From positions 58,733-122,732 of the forward strand of contig WGNQ01000005.1 in the NCBI GenBank assembly GCA_016124455.1: DNA of 64,000 nt. Direction: 5' to 3'. The stretch's first letter is position 1. The number at the start of each line of letters is the position of its first letter. Below, in pieces: positions 36,427-45,360 of the stretch. The stretch is from Sideroxydans sp. Its GTDB lineage: Bacteria > Pseudomonadota > Gammaproteobacteria > Burkholderiales > Gallionellaceae. The position numbers and the translations under genes are program-made. The notes below the pieces were generated by a model that saw nothing but the letters and a program-made list of their open reading frames with translations, ran no database searches and had not been told where the DNA came from.

Positions 36427-38520
36427 ATGCAAATGAAAAATAGAGTTCTATGGATGCTGCTGGTGTTTGCGCTTGTCTTGCCCGGCACAGCACAGGCAGT
36501 TGCGCAACTTGCGCCGGAAATTCAAGAGTCCCAGGCTGCGCTCTTGTCCGCCAGGATTTTGAGCCGTTACCAATACGAACATCTGGCACTTGACGATAAG
36601 CTGTCTGCGAGAATATTCGACAATTATCTGGAAACGCTGGACGGCAACAAGATGGTTTTCCTGCAGGCCGATATCGACCATTTTTCCGATGCGCGAACCC
36701 GGCTTGACGATGCCATCCTTGATCAGGACCTCCGCATCCCCTTTGCTATCTATAATCTTTACCTGCAGCGCATCACCGATCATTACCGTTACGCCCGCGC
36801 CCTGCTGAAAAAAGGTTTTGATTTCAGGAAGGAGGAAAGCTTCCAGATCAGCCGCAAGGATGCGCCATGGCCGAAATCCAGAGATGAGCTGAATGATTTA
36901 TGGCGCAAGCGTGTCAAGAACGATTGGCTGCGCCTCAAGCTCGCCGGCAAGGGCGAAAAAAGCATTGTCGAGATACTGGACAAGCGCTATGCGAATTCCC
37001 TGGAAAGCGTCTCCAACGTCAACAGTGAAGATGTATTTCAGGACTTCATGAACGCCTATACGATGGCCGTCGATCCGCATACCAATTATTTTGGCGTGCG
37101 CCAATCCGAGGAATTCGATATCTCGATGAAATTATCGCTGGTCGGCATCGGCGCAGTGCTTTTTACCAAGGACGAATGCACGACGATCAGGGAAGTGCTG
37201 CCGGGCGGCCCTGCTGCGTCATCCGGCGAGTTGAAAGCCGGGGATTGTATCGCAGGCGTCGGCCAGGGCAGGACGGGGCCGATAATCGACATCATGGGCC
37301 GGCGCATCGATGACGCGGTGGCCTTGATACGCGGTGCCAAGGACAGCGTAGTGCGCCTTGATGTGCTGTCCGCCGAGGCGGGTGCTGACGGCAAGCACAA
37401 GATCATCTCGTTGATCCGGAAAAAGGTCACGCTGGAAAAGCAGGCCGCCAGAAAATCTATCATCGAGGTGAAAGACGGTGGCGTAATGCGCCATATTGGC
37501 GTGATCTCGCTACCCAGCTTCTATGAGGATTTTGCTGCCCGCCAAAACGGGGACAAGAATTACAAAAGCGCGAGCAGGGATGTTGCGCTGCTGTTGCAGG
37601 AACTGAAAAAAGACAAAGTGGATGGCGTGCTGGTGGATCTGCGCAACAACGGCGGAGGCTCACTGTCTGAAGCCATCGATCTGACGGGGCTGTTTATCGA
37701 TAAAGGCCCGGTGGTACAAGAGCGCAACGCCGAAGGAGAGGTAACGGTCTCGAAAGATGAAAATGCCGGTGTAGCCTGGAGTGGGCCGCTGGGTGTGCTG
37801 ATCAATCGCGGATCGGCATCCGCCTCGGAAATTTTTGCGGCAGCAATACAGGATTATGGCCGCGGGGTGGTGATTGGCGGAACCAGCTTCGGCAAAGGTA
37901 CCGTGCAGACCGTCGCGGATCTCGACCAAATCGCGAAACGCGACAAACCTCAATTGGGCGAACTCAAACTGACCGTTGCCCAGTTTTTCCGTATCAATGG
38001 CGGCACCACCCAGTTGCGCGGGGTGACGCCGGATATCAAACTCCCGACGCTGATCGACACAGCTGACTTTGGTGAGTCCAGTTACGACAATGCCTTGCCC
38101 TGGACGCAAATCAAGGCGGCTGATTACATACCGGCCGGTAACCTGAGCGCTATCGTGCCAAGGTTGATTGCGAGCCACGACAAGCGCATCAGCCATAACC
38201 AGGACTTCAGGTATTTGCAGGAAGATATTGCCGAGATCGACACGCTACGCCGGAAAAACCAGGTCTCACTCAATGAATCCGAGCGTCGCAAAGAACGCAA
38301 AACGCAGGAAGCACGCATAAAATCCCGTGCCGTAGCTGTGGACACTAAATTTCAGGACGACGGCATGCTGTCGAGCGAACGCAAGCTCAGCGACGAGCTG
38401 GCCCTCGAAAAGGCCAACAAGAATACCAAGGATGTATTGCTGAATGAGGCGGCGCATATCGTCAGCGATGAGGCGGTGTTGCTGGCGGATACCAGGATTG
38501 CAGCCACTACGTCGCCATAA
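36427..38520 (+). CDS. prc: C-terminal processing peptidase Prc/Tsp (S41A)
   Basis: This 697-residue periplasmic protease has a signal peptide (to about residue 22, ending AQA), an N-terminal helical region, a PDZ domain (about 230-320), and the S41 core with SASASEIFAAAIQDYGRG and FGKGTVQT. By alignment to E. coli Tsp, Ser465 and Lys490 form the catalytic dyad with the same 25-residue spacing. A DUF3340-like C-terminal extension follows. It degrades proteins with apolar C termini and tunes peptidoglycan hydrolases. A second in-frame ATG is at 36433. An M23 peptidase is convergent downstream. Confidence 0.95.
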   Translation: MQMKNRVLWMLLVFALVLPGTAQAVAQLAPEIQESQAALLSARILSRYQYEHLALDDKLSARIFDNYLETLDGNKMVFLQADIDHFSDARTRLDDAILDQDLRIPFAIYNLYLQRITDHYRYARALLKKGFDFRKEESFQISRKDAPWPKSRDELNDLWRKRVKNDWLRLKLAGKGEKSIVEILDKRYANSLESVSNVNSEDVFQDFMNAYTMAVDPHTNYFGVRQSEEFDISMKLSLVGIGAVLFTKDECTTIREVLPGGPAASSGELKAGDCIAGVGQGRTGPIIDIMGRRIDDAVALIRGAKDSVVRLDVLSAEAGADGKHKIISLIRKKVTLEKQAARKSIIEVKDGGVMRHIGVISLPSFYEDFAARQNGDKNYKSASRDVALLLQELKKDKVDGVLVDLRNNGGGSLSEAIDLTGLFIDKGPVVQERNAEGEVTVSKDENAGVAWSGPLGVLINRGSASASEIFAAAIQDYGRGVVIGGTSFGKGTVQTVADLDQIAKRDKPQLGELKLTVAQFFRINGGTTQLRGVTPDIKLPTLIDTADFGESSYDNALPWTQIKAADYIPAGNLSAIVPRLIASHDKRISHNQDFRYLQEDIAEIDTLRRKNQVSLNESERRKERKTQEARIKSRAVAVDTKFQDDGMLSSERKLSDELALEKANKNTKDVLLNEAAHIVSDEAVLLADTRIAATTSP

Positions 38521-38542
38521 CTGACACCCTGCGTGTGTGGTT

Positions 38543-38561
38543 GGGGCTTTATCCCCTTTTT
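38543..38561 (+). terminator. Weak terminator candidate after prc
   Basis: GGGG (38543-38546) and CCCC (38553-38556) enclose a six-base loop and are followed by five T residues. The stem is only four pairs, so the call is tentative. Confidence 0.35.
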
Positions 38562-38640
38562 CTTGCGGGTGTACTGCGTGACTCGATTGCTGCTGCGCGA
38601 TGCTCAAAATCCGAGTGCGTAGGTCAGGCTCGATTGATTT

Positions 38641-39483
38641 TTACTGAACGAACAGTTCCGGGTCGACCATTGCCCCGTTGAGTATCACGCTCCAGTGCAG
38701 GTGCGGGCCGGTGGCGCGTCCGGTCATGCCGGAAAGGGCGATCACCTGGCCTTTGCGTACCGCCTGGCCGGCTTTCACCTTGAATTTATCAAGATGGCAA
38801 TACATGGTGATAAGGCCATTACCGTGGTCGATGAACACCGTCTTGCCGTTGAAAAAATAATCATCCGCCGCCAGCACGGTGCCGGCGGCGCTGGCCTCGA
38901 CCGGCGTGCCGCGTGCGACGGCCAGATCAAGGCCGGCATGCGGTGCACGTGGTTTGTCGTTGAAGAAGCGGCGCAGGCCGAAGCGGCTCGACAGCCGGCC
39001 TTTGGCAGGAAGGATAAAGGCCAGGTCGGTTTGCGGCGCGGCCTGCCAGTGGTGCTTGTAGCCGGTGATGGCTTTGAATTCGCGTTTGAAGCGAGCCAGG
39101 TTGGTGGCCGATAGCTCTACCTTGCCCTTGTCTTTCAGCTTGATGTGCTGCTCGGGATACTTCTTCGGGTGGACGGTGAACTGTCGCAACTGCGTTTCGC
39201 CGCCGATGTCAGCGCGCAGTTCATGTGCGCCCGGGGCGGTATCAAGTGCCAGCCCGACCACTGCGAACCATTGATTGTGGTCGCTGGTAACGAGAACGGG
39301 TTGCTTGCCCAGCCATGCTTGCGGTTTGCCACTGCCGATCACGTTTTCCAGCGGAACGATGGCAATCCCGCCCGGCACATTGGATGATTGCGGGAGGCTG
39401 GCATGGGCAACCATGGGAAAGGCAAGCGCGAGCAGGAGCAGTCGGCAGCAGTTGCGGAGCGTGTGGGTAATAAACGTGTTCAC
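38641..39483 (-). CDS. M23 family peptidoglycan metallopeptidase
   Basis: This 280-residue secreted protein has a signal peptide (ending VAHA). The C-terminal LytM domain carries SRFGLRRFFN, the zinc ligands in PHAGLDLA (H-xxx-D), and GPHLHWSV (HxH); the set is complete, so it is likely active. An upstream Ig-like domain binds near 40-150. It probably cleaves peptide cross-links in periplasmic peptidoglycan. The start is GTG at 39483 and overlaps the stop of the 90-residue gene by 4 bp (GTGA). It is convergent with prc, a protease that in E. coli degrades M23 enzymes such as MepS-group hydrolases. Confidence 0.9.
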   Translation of the reverse strand: MNTFITHTLRNCCRLLLLALAFPMVAHASLPQSSNVPGGIAIVPLENVIGSGKPQAWLGKQPVLVTSDHNQWFAVVGLALDTAPGAHELRADIGGETQLRQFTVHPKKYPEQHIKLKDKGKVELSATNLARFKREFKAITGYKHHWQAAPQTDLAFILPAKGRLSSRFGLRRFFNDKPRAPHAGLDLAVARGTPVEASAAGTVLAADDYFFNGKTVFIDHGNGLITMYCHLDKFKVKAGQAVRKGQVIALSGMTGRATGPHLHWSVILNGAMVDPELFVQ

Positions 39484-39752
39484 TTGTTCGGCTTGGGGAT
39501 GTCGACGACTTTCGCATTCGGTTGATTGCCGTCAGCGTAATAGGGTTTGGCCTGATCGAAGTTGAGCGCTTCGGCCAGTTCCCGTTCGTGCTCCGGAATC
39601 AAACTGAAACAATCCTTGATGCCCCGGACGGTGTTTTCGGACAGCGGGCTGGGGCGTCCGCCGCTTGGCGTTACGTCTTTGACGATGTTGCCCAGCGTCT
39701 TGCGCATCAGTCGCAGGATACGTTGTTCCTTGCTTAGCTCCATTGTATTCAT
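39480..39752 (-). CDS. Conserved 90-residue protein, paralogue of 50525-50800
   Basis: The product begins MNTMELSKEQRILRLMRKTL and contains GNIVKDVTPSGGR, PLSENTVRGIKDCF, ELAEALNFDQAKPYYADG and a Pro-rich end. It is about 70 percent identical by eye to the protein at 50525-50800, and the DNA is also alike. Such proteins occur in betaproteobacteria, sometimes labelled as segregation/condensation related without proof. The start at 39752 is chosen by alignment to the paralogue. The stop overlaps the M23 peptidase start, so the pair is co-translated. Confidence 0.75.
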   Translation of the reverse strand: MNTMELSKEQRILRLMRKTLGNIVKDVTPSGGRPSPLSENTVRGIKDCFSLIPEHERELAEALNFDQAKPYYADGNQPNAKVVDIPKPNK

Positions 39753-39903
39753 GGGCGTATGCCTGTGTGGTTTGCAGGTGTTCACTTTACGCTATAACTG
39801 GAACGGGGGGCAGCGTTGAATGTGCGCACTGCGTGCTTTGTGCCCTTGCAATTCGCAAATGCTGTCCCAACATGAGTTGGGAATGTATTTTGAGCGAGTT
39901 CAC

Positions 39904-40239
39904 ATGAAACAGATTTCTTATTCCTCCACCAACCCGCCAGGTCTGCTGCAAAAGGCGCTGGCGATTGTCGTAACTGCTGCGCTGGCTGTGCTGGGATTTA
40001 TGTTCTCGGCGGTATTGCTGGCGATTATCCTGATTGCCTTGGTGGCGGGCGGCGCCTATATGTGGTGGAAGACGCGCAAAGTGCGCAAGCAGATGCGGCA
40101 GATGCAGGAGCAGGTGCGGGATTTTCAGACGCGCGGCACAACTTCGGAAAGCACGGTGTTCCAGGGCGAAATATTCGAAGGCGAGGTGATCGAGGGCGAA
40201 GCGATACGCGTGGGTGAATCGCGGGAAACCAGGCGTTGA
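39904..40239 (+). CDS. Small membrane protein with acidic C-terminal tail
   Basis: This 111-residue protein has two adjacent hydrophobic stretches (about residues 18-55: ALAIVVTAALAVLGFMF and AVLLAIILIALVAGGAY). A basic helix follows (KTRKVRKQMRQMQEQV) and an acidic tail rich in E-G-E repeats (FQGEIFEGEVIEGEAI). The start at 39904 has GAGCGAG upstream. I do not recognise the family. The topology suggests a hairpin anchor with a cytoplasmic tail. It shares a bidirectional terminator with the convergent alcohol dehydrogenase gene. Confidence 0.65.
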   Translation: MKQISYSSTNPPGLLQKALAIVVTAALAVLGFMFSAVLLAIILIALVAGGAYMWWKTRKVRKQMRQMQEQVRDFQTRGTTSESTVFQGEIFEGEVIEGEAIRVGESRETRR

Positions 40240-40258
40240 ATATGTGACGGATTACCAG

Positions 40259-40286
40259 AAAAAGCCCGGCAATGCCGGGCTTTTTC
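40259..40286. terminator. Bidirectional terminator between convergent genes
   Basis: AAAAGCCCGGC-AAT-GCCGGGCTTTT is a perfect hairpin flanked by A and T runs, so it works in both directions. It serves the small membrane protein (plus) and the alcohol dehydrogenase (minus). Confidence 0.85.
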
Positions 40287-40300
40287 ATCAGGAGCAGATT

Positions 40301-41347
40301 CTAGAACCTGGCCATGTCGATAACGAAGCGATATTTCACATCGCTTTTGAGCATGCGTTCATACGCGGTGTTGATGTAGTCCATCGGGATCATCTCGATA
40401 TCCGAGACGATGTTGTGCTGTGCGCAGAAGTCGAGCATTTCTTGCGTCTCGCGTATGCCGCCGATCAGCGAACCGGCCAGCTGGCGGCGCTTGAAGATCA
40501 GGTTGAACACGCCGGGGGAGGGGTGCGGCTCGGCCGGTGCGCCGACCAGCGTCATGGTGCCGTCCAGCTTGAGCAGTTGCAGGTAGGCGTCGAGGTTGTG
40601 GGGGGCGGCAACCGTGTTCAGGATGAAGTCGAGCTGGTTGGCGTGGTTTGCCATCTGTGCGGGGTCGGTGGAAATGCACACTTCGTCGGCGCCGAGGCGC
40701 TTGCCGTCCTCGATCTTGTTGCGCGAGGTGGTGAACAGCACCACGTGCGCACCCATGGCATGCGCGATCTTTACGCCCATGTGGCCGAGTCCGCCGAGCC
40801 CTACGATGCCTACCTTTTTGCCCGGTCCGGCACCCCAGTGGCGCAGTGGCGAATAGGTGGTGATGCCCGCACACAGCAGCGGCGCCACGCTTGCCAGATC
40901 CTTTTCGTCATGCCGGATGTGCAGCACGAACGATTCCTTTACCACGATGCTTTGCGAATAGCCGCCATGGGTATTTTCGCCGCCAAACACCGGGCCGTTA
41001 TAGGTGCCGGTGAAGCCGTTCTCGCAGTATTGCTCTTCGCCTTCGTTGCACGGATGGCAATGGCCGCAGCTGTCGACCATGCAGCCCACGCCTGCGAGGT
41101 CGCCCGGCTTGAAGTTCTGCACCTTGTTGCCCACGGCGACGACGCGGCCGACGATTTCATGGCCCGGCACGGAAGGGTAAATGGTGTTCTTCCATTCGTT
41201 GCGTGCGGTGTGCAGGTCGGAATGGCAAACGCCGCAATAGAGGATCTCGATCTGTACGTCTTCGGGGCCGGGATCGCGGCGGGTAATCTCAAAGGGGATC
41301 AGCGGCGTTGAGGCGCTGAGTGCTGCGTAGGACCTGGTTTTGATCAT
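40301..41347 (-). CDS. Zinc-dependent NAD(P) alcohol/aldehyde dehydrogenase (YahK-like)
   Basis: This 348-residue enzyme has the catalytic zinc ligands in YCGVCHSDLH and GHEIVGRV. The structural zinc site is in CGHCHPCNEGEEQYC. The nucleotide-binding glycines are in VGIVGLGGLGHMG. Length and motifs match the cinnamyl-alcohol-dehydrogenase-like group of E. coli YahK, which reduces many aldehydes with NADPH. It is a single minus-strand gene; a bidirectional terminator follows. The physiological substrate is not known. Confidence 0.92.
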   Translation of the reverse strand: MIKTRSYAALSASTPLIPFEITRRDPGPEDVQIEILYCGVCHSDLHTARNEWKNTIYPSVPGHEIVGRVVAVGNKVQNFKPGDLAGVGCMVDSCGHCHPCNEGEEQYCENGFTGTYNGPVFGGENTHGGYSQSIVVKESFVLHIRHDEKDLASVAPLLCAGITTYSPLRHWGAGPGKKVGIVGLGGLGHMGVKIAHAMGAHVVLFTTSRNKIEDGKRLGADEVCISTDPAQMANHANQLDFILNTVAAPHNLDAYLQLLKLDGTMTLVGAPAEPHPSPGVFNLIFKRRQLAGSLIGGIRETQEMLDFCAQHNIVSDIEMIPMDYINTAYERMLKSDVKYRFVIDMARF

Positions 41348-41541
41348 GATGCGGCCTCCATGCTAAACGTAAGGTTGAACGGGCCAGCCAGCCGACACAT
41401 CTCCGACGACCGGGGTGGGCGCCCGGTTTCGACATGGGGGAATACAGTCGGTTCGTTTGGGTGATGTGCGATTATACGGCGGCGGGCGCAGATTACGACC
41501 CCACTGCGGGTAAGGCGGTGCCGGCCCGGCCTTTTGATGGA

Positions 41542-41730
41542 TCAGAACAGGTAGAAATATTTTTTTCTTTTTTTATAGACCAGTGCCCAGGCGCCTATGG
41601 TCAGGGTCCACACAATGATTTTCGCAGTGAGCGACCTGATAACCAGCATGTCGAGTTGCAGCACGATGGCGAAGGCGCTGATGTTGACCGCGAGCATTGC
41701 GTAAATGATGGACTGCGGCAGCTTGAACAT
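41542..41730 (-). CDS. Small two-helix membrane protein downstream of cbbO
   Basis: This 62-residue protein has two hydrophobic segments (IIYAMLAVNISAFAIVLQL and AKIIVWTLTIGAWALVY) and ends in a basic YKKRKKYFYLF tail. AGGAGA lies seven bases upstream of the ATG. It begins 45 bp after the cbbO stop on the same strand, so it is likely co-transcribed with cbbQ-cbbO. No family is recognised. It may tether or sense for the AAA+/VWA pair, but that is inference. Confidence 0.6.
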   Translation of the reverse strand: MFKLPQSIIYAMLAVNISAFAIVLQLDMLVIRSLTAKIIVWTLTIGAWALVYKKRKKYFYLF

Positions 41731-41775
41731 AAAGTAATCTCCTGTGGCGTGGATTCGTAAACTCGGTACGCCGGG

Positions 41776-43542
41776 TCAGCGGGTGAGCCCTGCGTAGATG
41801 AGCAGCATTTTTTCCGGCAGGCTCCGGACATGGTCGACCACCATGTAATTCCTGGCGCCGAATATGCGCGACACGTATTTGTCCGCGCTGGGGTCGAGGC
41901 TGATGCAGTAGGTGTGGATGCCGTTATGGCCGGCTTCTTCGACCGATTTTTTCGCGTCGTCGCGCAGGTAATGCTTGTCGGGCACATCGACGTCCGTCGG
42001 TTCGCCATCGGACAGGATGAGCAACAGTTTCTTGCTGGCCTTCTGGTTGTTCAGGTGGTAGGTGGCATGCCGGATCGCCGCGCCCATGCGGGTGCCGAGC
42101 TGCCCTGTCATGCCGGCGAGCCTGGCTTTCGGCACGTCGTCGTAGGGCTGATCGAAATCCTTGAGGCGGAAGTAGCCGACATTGTGCCGGCTCTCGGAGC
42201 AGAAGCCGTGGATGGCGAACGGGTCGCCGACGGCGGCAATCGCATCGGCAAACAGCACGCTCACCTGCTGGGTCAGTTCCAGCGCGGTATGCGCCTGCCC
42301 CTGGACCGGGTTGTTCATCGACCTGGACAGGTCGAGCAGCACCAGCACCGAGATGTCGCGCGTCTTGCGCACGGTGCGCATCATGATGCGGGTGTCCGGC
42401 TGCCGGCCGAGGCGGAGGTCGATCTGCGCGCGTATCGCCGCATTGATGTCGATATCGTCGCCTTCCTCGAGTTTGCGGATGCGGTGGACGGCGCCGTCGC
42501 GGATGGCATGCAGCAGGTTCTTCATGCGCGATACGAGGTGCTTGTTCTGTGCGACGATGCTTTCCACGACTTGCAGGTCACCGGATGCGGCGTCCATTTC
42601 CCGCAACGTCACCCAGGACTGGTCCGCGCTCTGGCTGCGGTAATTCCATTCCGGATACAGGTAAGTGTCGTGCGAGGTCTTGTCGCGTTCCACTTCCCTG
42701 GCGGGTACCCGGCGCTTTTTGGGTTCCGCGATGGGTTTGTCGGTGCGCAGGACGTTCTTCGACCTGAGGTAGGGATTGATGATTTCGAGCGCCTCGCCGG
42801 GGCGGTTCCAGAGAAAGCGGTTGTTGTCGCGATAGGGCGCGCTCTGCATGTCGGTATCGATATTGAACTTGATGCGCCTGGCCTGGAATGCGTCGGCGAG
42901 TTTAAGGCCGATAGTCCGCGAGATGTGGCTGTCCTCGAGGTTGTCGGCGCTGTTGAACAGCACGCGTCCCTGGCTGACCCAGGGATCGTCGTCCTGGTAA
43001 GTCTCATCCAGCAGCGCACGCGCGAGGCGGTCGAGATAATCGCTGGCGGTCTTGTCGTGCGCGGGCGTGGCCGTATGCTGCGTTGCCCAGAGCTGTTTCA
43101 GGCCGGGGAATTTGCGTATGGCCAGCGCTTCCACCCGCGCATCCTCAATCGCGGAAATCATGGCGATCTGGCAGTGATTGAGCGACTTGGGCAGGAAATG
43201 GTTCTTGCTGTACATGAGGTGGGCGGAGGCATGGGCAGCCGCTGCGCGGTAGATTTCCAGGCCGGTGAGGTGCTCCGTATTGTCGGCATACAGGGCGCTC
43301 GGCAAATAGATGCGGCGCTTGTCGATGAAGGGCTTCCTGCCTTCGTCTGCGGTGAAAAAGTCGATTTGCCGGATCGTGAAGTCGTCATTCCACAGGGCGC
43401 GCAGGTATATCCGGATGCGGCGCTGCACATCGAGCAGGCGCGTGCGGTGGCGTGCTGCGTGCAAGGTGGTGACCGTTCCCTTGCGCGGGCGGCTGAGGTG
43501 GCTTTGCAGCCCGGAGGCGAGGCGGGTGAAGGTGGCCCTCAT
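41776..43542 (-). CDS. cbbO: CbbO/NorD-type VWA-domain activation protein
   Basis: About 588 residues from the ATG at 43542, where the homology begins (MRATFTRLASGLQSHL) behind GGGA; a longer open frame runs antisense-like into cbbQ. The C-terminal von Willebrand A domain has the MIDAS motif D404-L-S406-R-S408 and LILSDGEPTDVD. The N-terminal half is helical with HQ-type spacing seen in CbbO/NorD. With the AAA+ CbbQ it remodels and reactivates Rubisco in autotrophs; NorD/NirQ act on NO reductase. No rbc or nor genes are in the window, so the client is undecided. Confidence 0.82.
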   Translation of the reverse strand: MRATFTRLASGLQSHLSRPRKGTVTTLHAARHRTRLLDVQRRIRIYLRALWNDDFTIRQIDFFTADEGRKPFIDKRRIYLPSALYADNTEHLTGLEIYRAAAAHASAHLMYSKNHFLPKSLNHCQIAMISAIEDARVEALAIRKFPGLKQLWATQHTATPAHDKTASDYLDRLARALLDETYQDDDPWVSQGRVLFNSADNLEDSHISRTIGLKLADAFQARRIKFNIDTDMQSAPYRDNNRFLWNRPGEALEIINPYLRSKNVLRTDKPIAEPKKRRVPAREVERDKTSHDTYLYPEWNYRSQSADQSWVTLREMDAASGDLQVVESIVAQNKHLVSRMKNLLHAIRDGAVHRIRKLEEGDDIDINAAIRAQIDLRLGRQPDTRIMMRTVRKTRDISVLVLLDLSRSMNNPVQGQAHTALELTQQVSVLFADAIAAVGDPFAIHGFCSESRHNVGYFRLKDFDQPYDDVPKARLAGMTGQLGTRMGAAIRHATYHLNNQKASKKLLLILSDGEPTDVDVPDKHYLRDDAKKSVEEAGHNGIHTYCISLDPSADKYVSRIFGARNYMVVDHVRSLPEKMLLIYAGLTR

Positions 43543-43646
43543 CGCAAAATTCCCGCCATGCCGGCAGGCAGACGGGCTGTGCCGGGCCTCGCGCTGCGCA
43601 TCGCCGGTTTGTCTGGGGTTGCAAACATCTGCCTGTCCGCCGCTGC

Positions 43647-44453
43647 TTATCCGAAGTGCGAGGTCACCGCCGCATGCAGCGCGTCGCACATGTCCGGGTC
43701 GTCGGTGATCGGGGTGACCAGTGCGACATCGCAGGCCGTCAACGGATCGACCTGCTTGGCGATCAGCGTGCCGGCGTAAATCAGCATGCGCGTGGAAATG
43801 CCTTCGTCCAGGCCATGCCCTTTCAGGTGGCGTGCCATTTCCGCGATGGCGACCAGCTTGTGCGCAATTTCCGCGGAAATACCGGTTTCGTGGGAGACGA
43901 TTTCCACCTCGATATCGTGCTGGGGATAGTTGAAGTTGAGCGCGCCGAAGCGCTGCTTGGTGGATTGCTTGAGGTCCTTCATCACGCTCTGGTAGCCGGG
44001 GTTGTAGGAAATCACCAGCTGGAAATCGGGATGTGCCTGCACGAGCTCGTTGGTTTTTTCCAGCGGCAGCACCCGGCGGTTGTCGGTGAGCGGGTGGATC
44101 GCCACGGTCGTGTCCTGGCGCGCCTCGACGATTTCGTCGAGATAGCAGATCGCACCATGGCGGGCGGCGATGGTCAGCGGCCCGTCCTGCCAGCGCGTGC
44201 CGTTGGCGTCGAGCAGGAAGCGGCCGACCAGGTCGGATGAGGTCATGTCTTCGTTGCAGGCCACGGTGATCAGCGGTTTCTGGAGTTTCCAGGCCATGTA
44301 TTCGATGAACCGGGTCTTGCCGCAACCAGTCGGACCTTTGAGCATCATCGGCATGCGCTCGGCATAGGCGGCCTCGTATACGGCGACCTCTTTCGCGACG
44401 GCGCGGTAATAGGGCTTTTGCTCGATCCGGTATTGGCTGATGGTGTCTCTCAT
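43647..44453 (-). CDS. cbbQ: CbbQ/NirQ/NorQ-type MoxR AAA+ ATPase
   Basis: This 268-residue protein starts MRDTISQYRIEQKPYY behind GAGGAA. Walker A is GPTGCGKT (K46), Walker B is in AICYLDEIVEA, and sensor/arginine features follow with NPGYQSVMKDLKQSTKQRF. The length equals characterised CbbQ (about 267). The hexamer pulls on inhibited Rubisco through CbbO; homologues NirQ/NorQ activate NO reductase. It lies 104 bp upstream of cbbO. ATG codons further upstream lack a ribosome site. Confidence 0.87.
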   Translation of the reverse strand: MRDTISQYRIEQKPYYRAVAKEVAVYEAAYAERMPMMLKGPTGCGKTRFIEYMAWKLQKPLITVACNEDMTSSDLVGRFLLDANGTRWQDGPLTIAARHGAICYLDEIVEARQDTTVAIHPLTDNRRVLPLEKTNELVQAHPDFQLVISYNPGYQSVMKDLKQSTKQRFGALNFNYPQHDIEVEIVSHETGISAEIAHKLVAIAEMARHLKGHGLDEGISTRMLIYAGTLIAKQVDPLTACDVALVTPITDDPDMCDALHAAVTSHFG

Positions 44454-44759
44454 TACGGTTCCTCTGTGCATTGATATCGTATAACCATTTAACTCATGGC
44501 GCGACATGGCGGGGGCAGGACACTGGCAGTTGTTGTGCTGTCGCACGGCTGACTGGTCGGGAGAACCTCGCGCTATCGACGCCCGGCTGCAGCGCGCAAC
44601 ACCTTGCCCCGGCGGGGATGGTGCATTTGTACGAGCCAGAAACCCTGTTTGATTTGTTATGGGATTCTGGCGATCCCTAAATATAATCAGGCGCTAATAT
44701 GATATTACATTTGCCCTGACTTAATAAGGGCTATTGTCGCCTGCCGCGCTATTTGTTGC
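44454..44759. other. Intergenic region without a supported gene
   Basis: About 306 bases lie between cbbQ and a membrane-protein gene, both on the minus strand. GGGAT-TCTGGCG-ATCCC at 44660-44676 and GCCCT-TATTAAGTC-AGGGC (minus strand, 44713-44731) are two weak hairpins, the latter placed to end the upstream gene at 44760. Any cbbQ promoter should lie here but no clear one was identified. The short plus-strand ORF at 44471 has no support. Confidence 0.45.
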
Positions 44760-45209
44760 TTACGCCTTGGCGCATTCGGCATTGCCGGGTTCTGCAGCCA
44801 GCCGGTTTTTGCGGCGGTATGCGCCGATCAGGACTTCGCCGAGAATGCCGCCGAAATTTGCCGCTTCCACGACCAGGATGACGCAGGGTCCCCAGTAGAA
44901 CAGGTTGAGGTGGTAGGCGAAATCCTTGCCGTCGTTGAATACAAAAAAATACATGTAGGCATAACTGATGCAGCGCACGAACAGGGGTGGCAGGCATGCC
45001 AGCCACTTGCCGCCCTTGCTCCCGAAAACCTTTGCCACGACCAGGCCGGCAATGAAGGGCACCAGGAAGACATCGAGCATCCAGGGAAAGGTGAAGGTCG
45101 CGATGCCCGAGAATATTTCTATCCTGGCGCCGAGCAGCCAGTCGCCGAAAAAATTCACGGCCATGCCGGCGGTGACGGCAAGTATTCCCCGCGCATATCG
45201 TTGGTTCAT
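44760..45209 (-). CDS. Polytopic membrane protein, divergent from the MocR regulator
   Basis: This 149-residue protein has about four hydrophobic segments (ILAVTAGMAVNFFGDWLL, LDVFLVPFIAGLVVAKVFG, CISYAYMYFFVF, LFYWGPCVILVVEAANFGGILG). The start at 45209 has GGAGGA seven bases upstream. The family is not recognised with certainty. It is divergent from a MocR-type regulator across a 151-bp region with operator-like repeats, which suggests it is the regulated target. The ligand or substrate is unknown. Confidence 0.65.
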   Translation of the reverse strand: MNQRYARGILAVTAGMAVNFFGDWLLGARIEIFSGIATFTFPWMLDVFLVPFIAGLVVAKVFGSKGGKWLACLPPLFVRCISYAYMYFFVFNDGKDFAYHLNLFYWGPCVILVVEAANFGGILGEVLIGAYRRKNRLAAEPGNAECAKA

Positions 45210-45292
45210 GTTGTGATCCTCCATTGCTGGTTATGTCGCGCGTCTGGCGCTGGCGCGCAATCGTTATTGCAATTTACAGCCCAAACCTTACA

Positions 45293-45348
45293 GTACAGTT
45301 CGTTGACAATACATGTACAGTTGGCGTCATAATTGACCATACTGTACC
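45293..45348. promoter_or_regulatory. MocR operator repeats and promoter elements
   Basis: GTACAGTT occurs twice in the same orientation (45293-45300 and 45315-45322), 22 bp apart, with an inverted copy core GGTACAGT (read as ACTGTACC at 45341-45348). TTGACA (45303-45308) and CATAAT (45328-45333) lie between them with a 19-base gap. Direct repeats two helical turns apart are typical for MocR/GntR regulators, so autoregulation and control of the divergent gene are likely. Confidence 0.6.
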
Positions 45349-45360
45349 GGGTGCCAGACC

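Noticed and set aside
41830..43779. 649-codon plus-strand ORF antisense to cbbO
   Set aside because: Opposite a gene with VWA motifs; the product is low-complexity.
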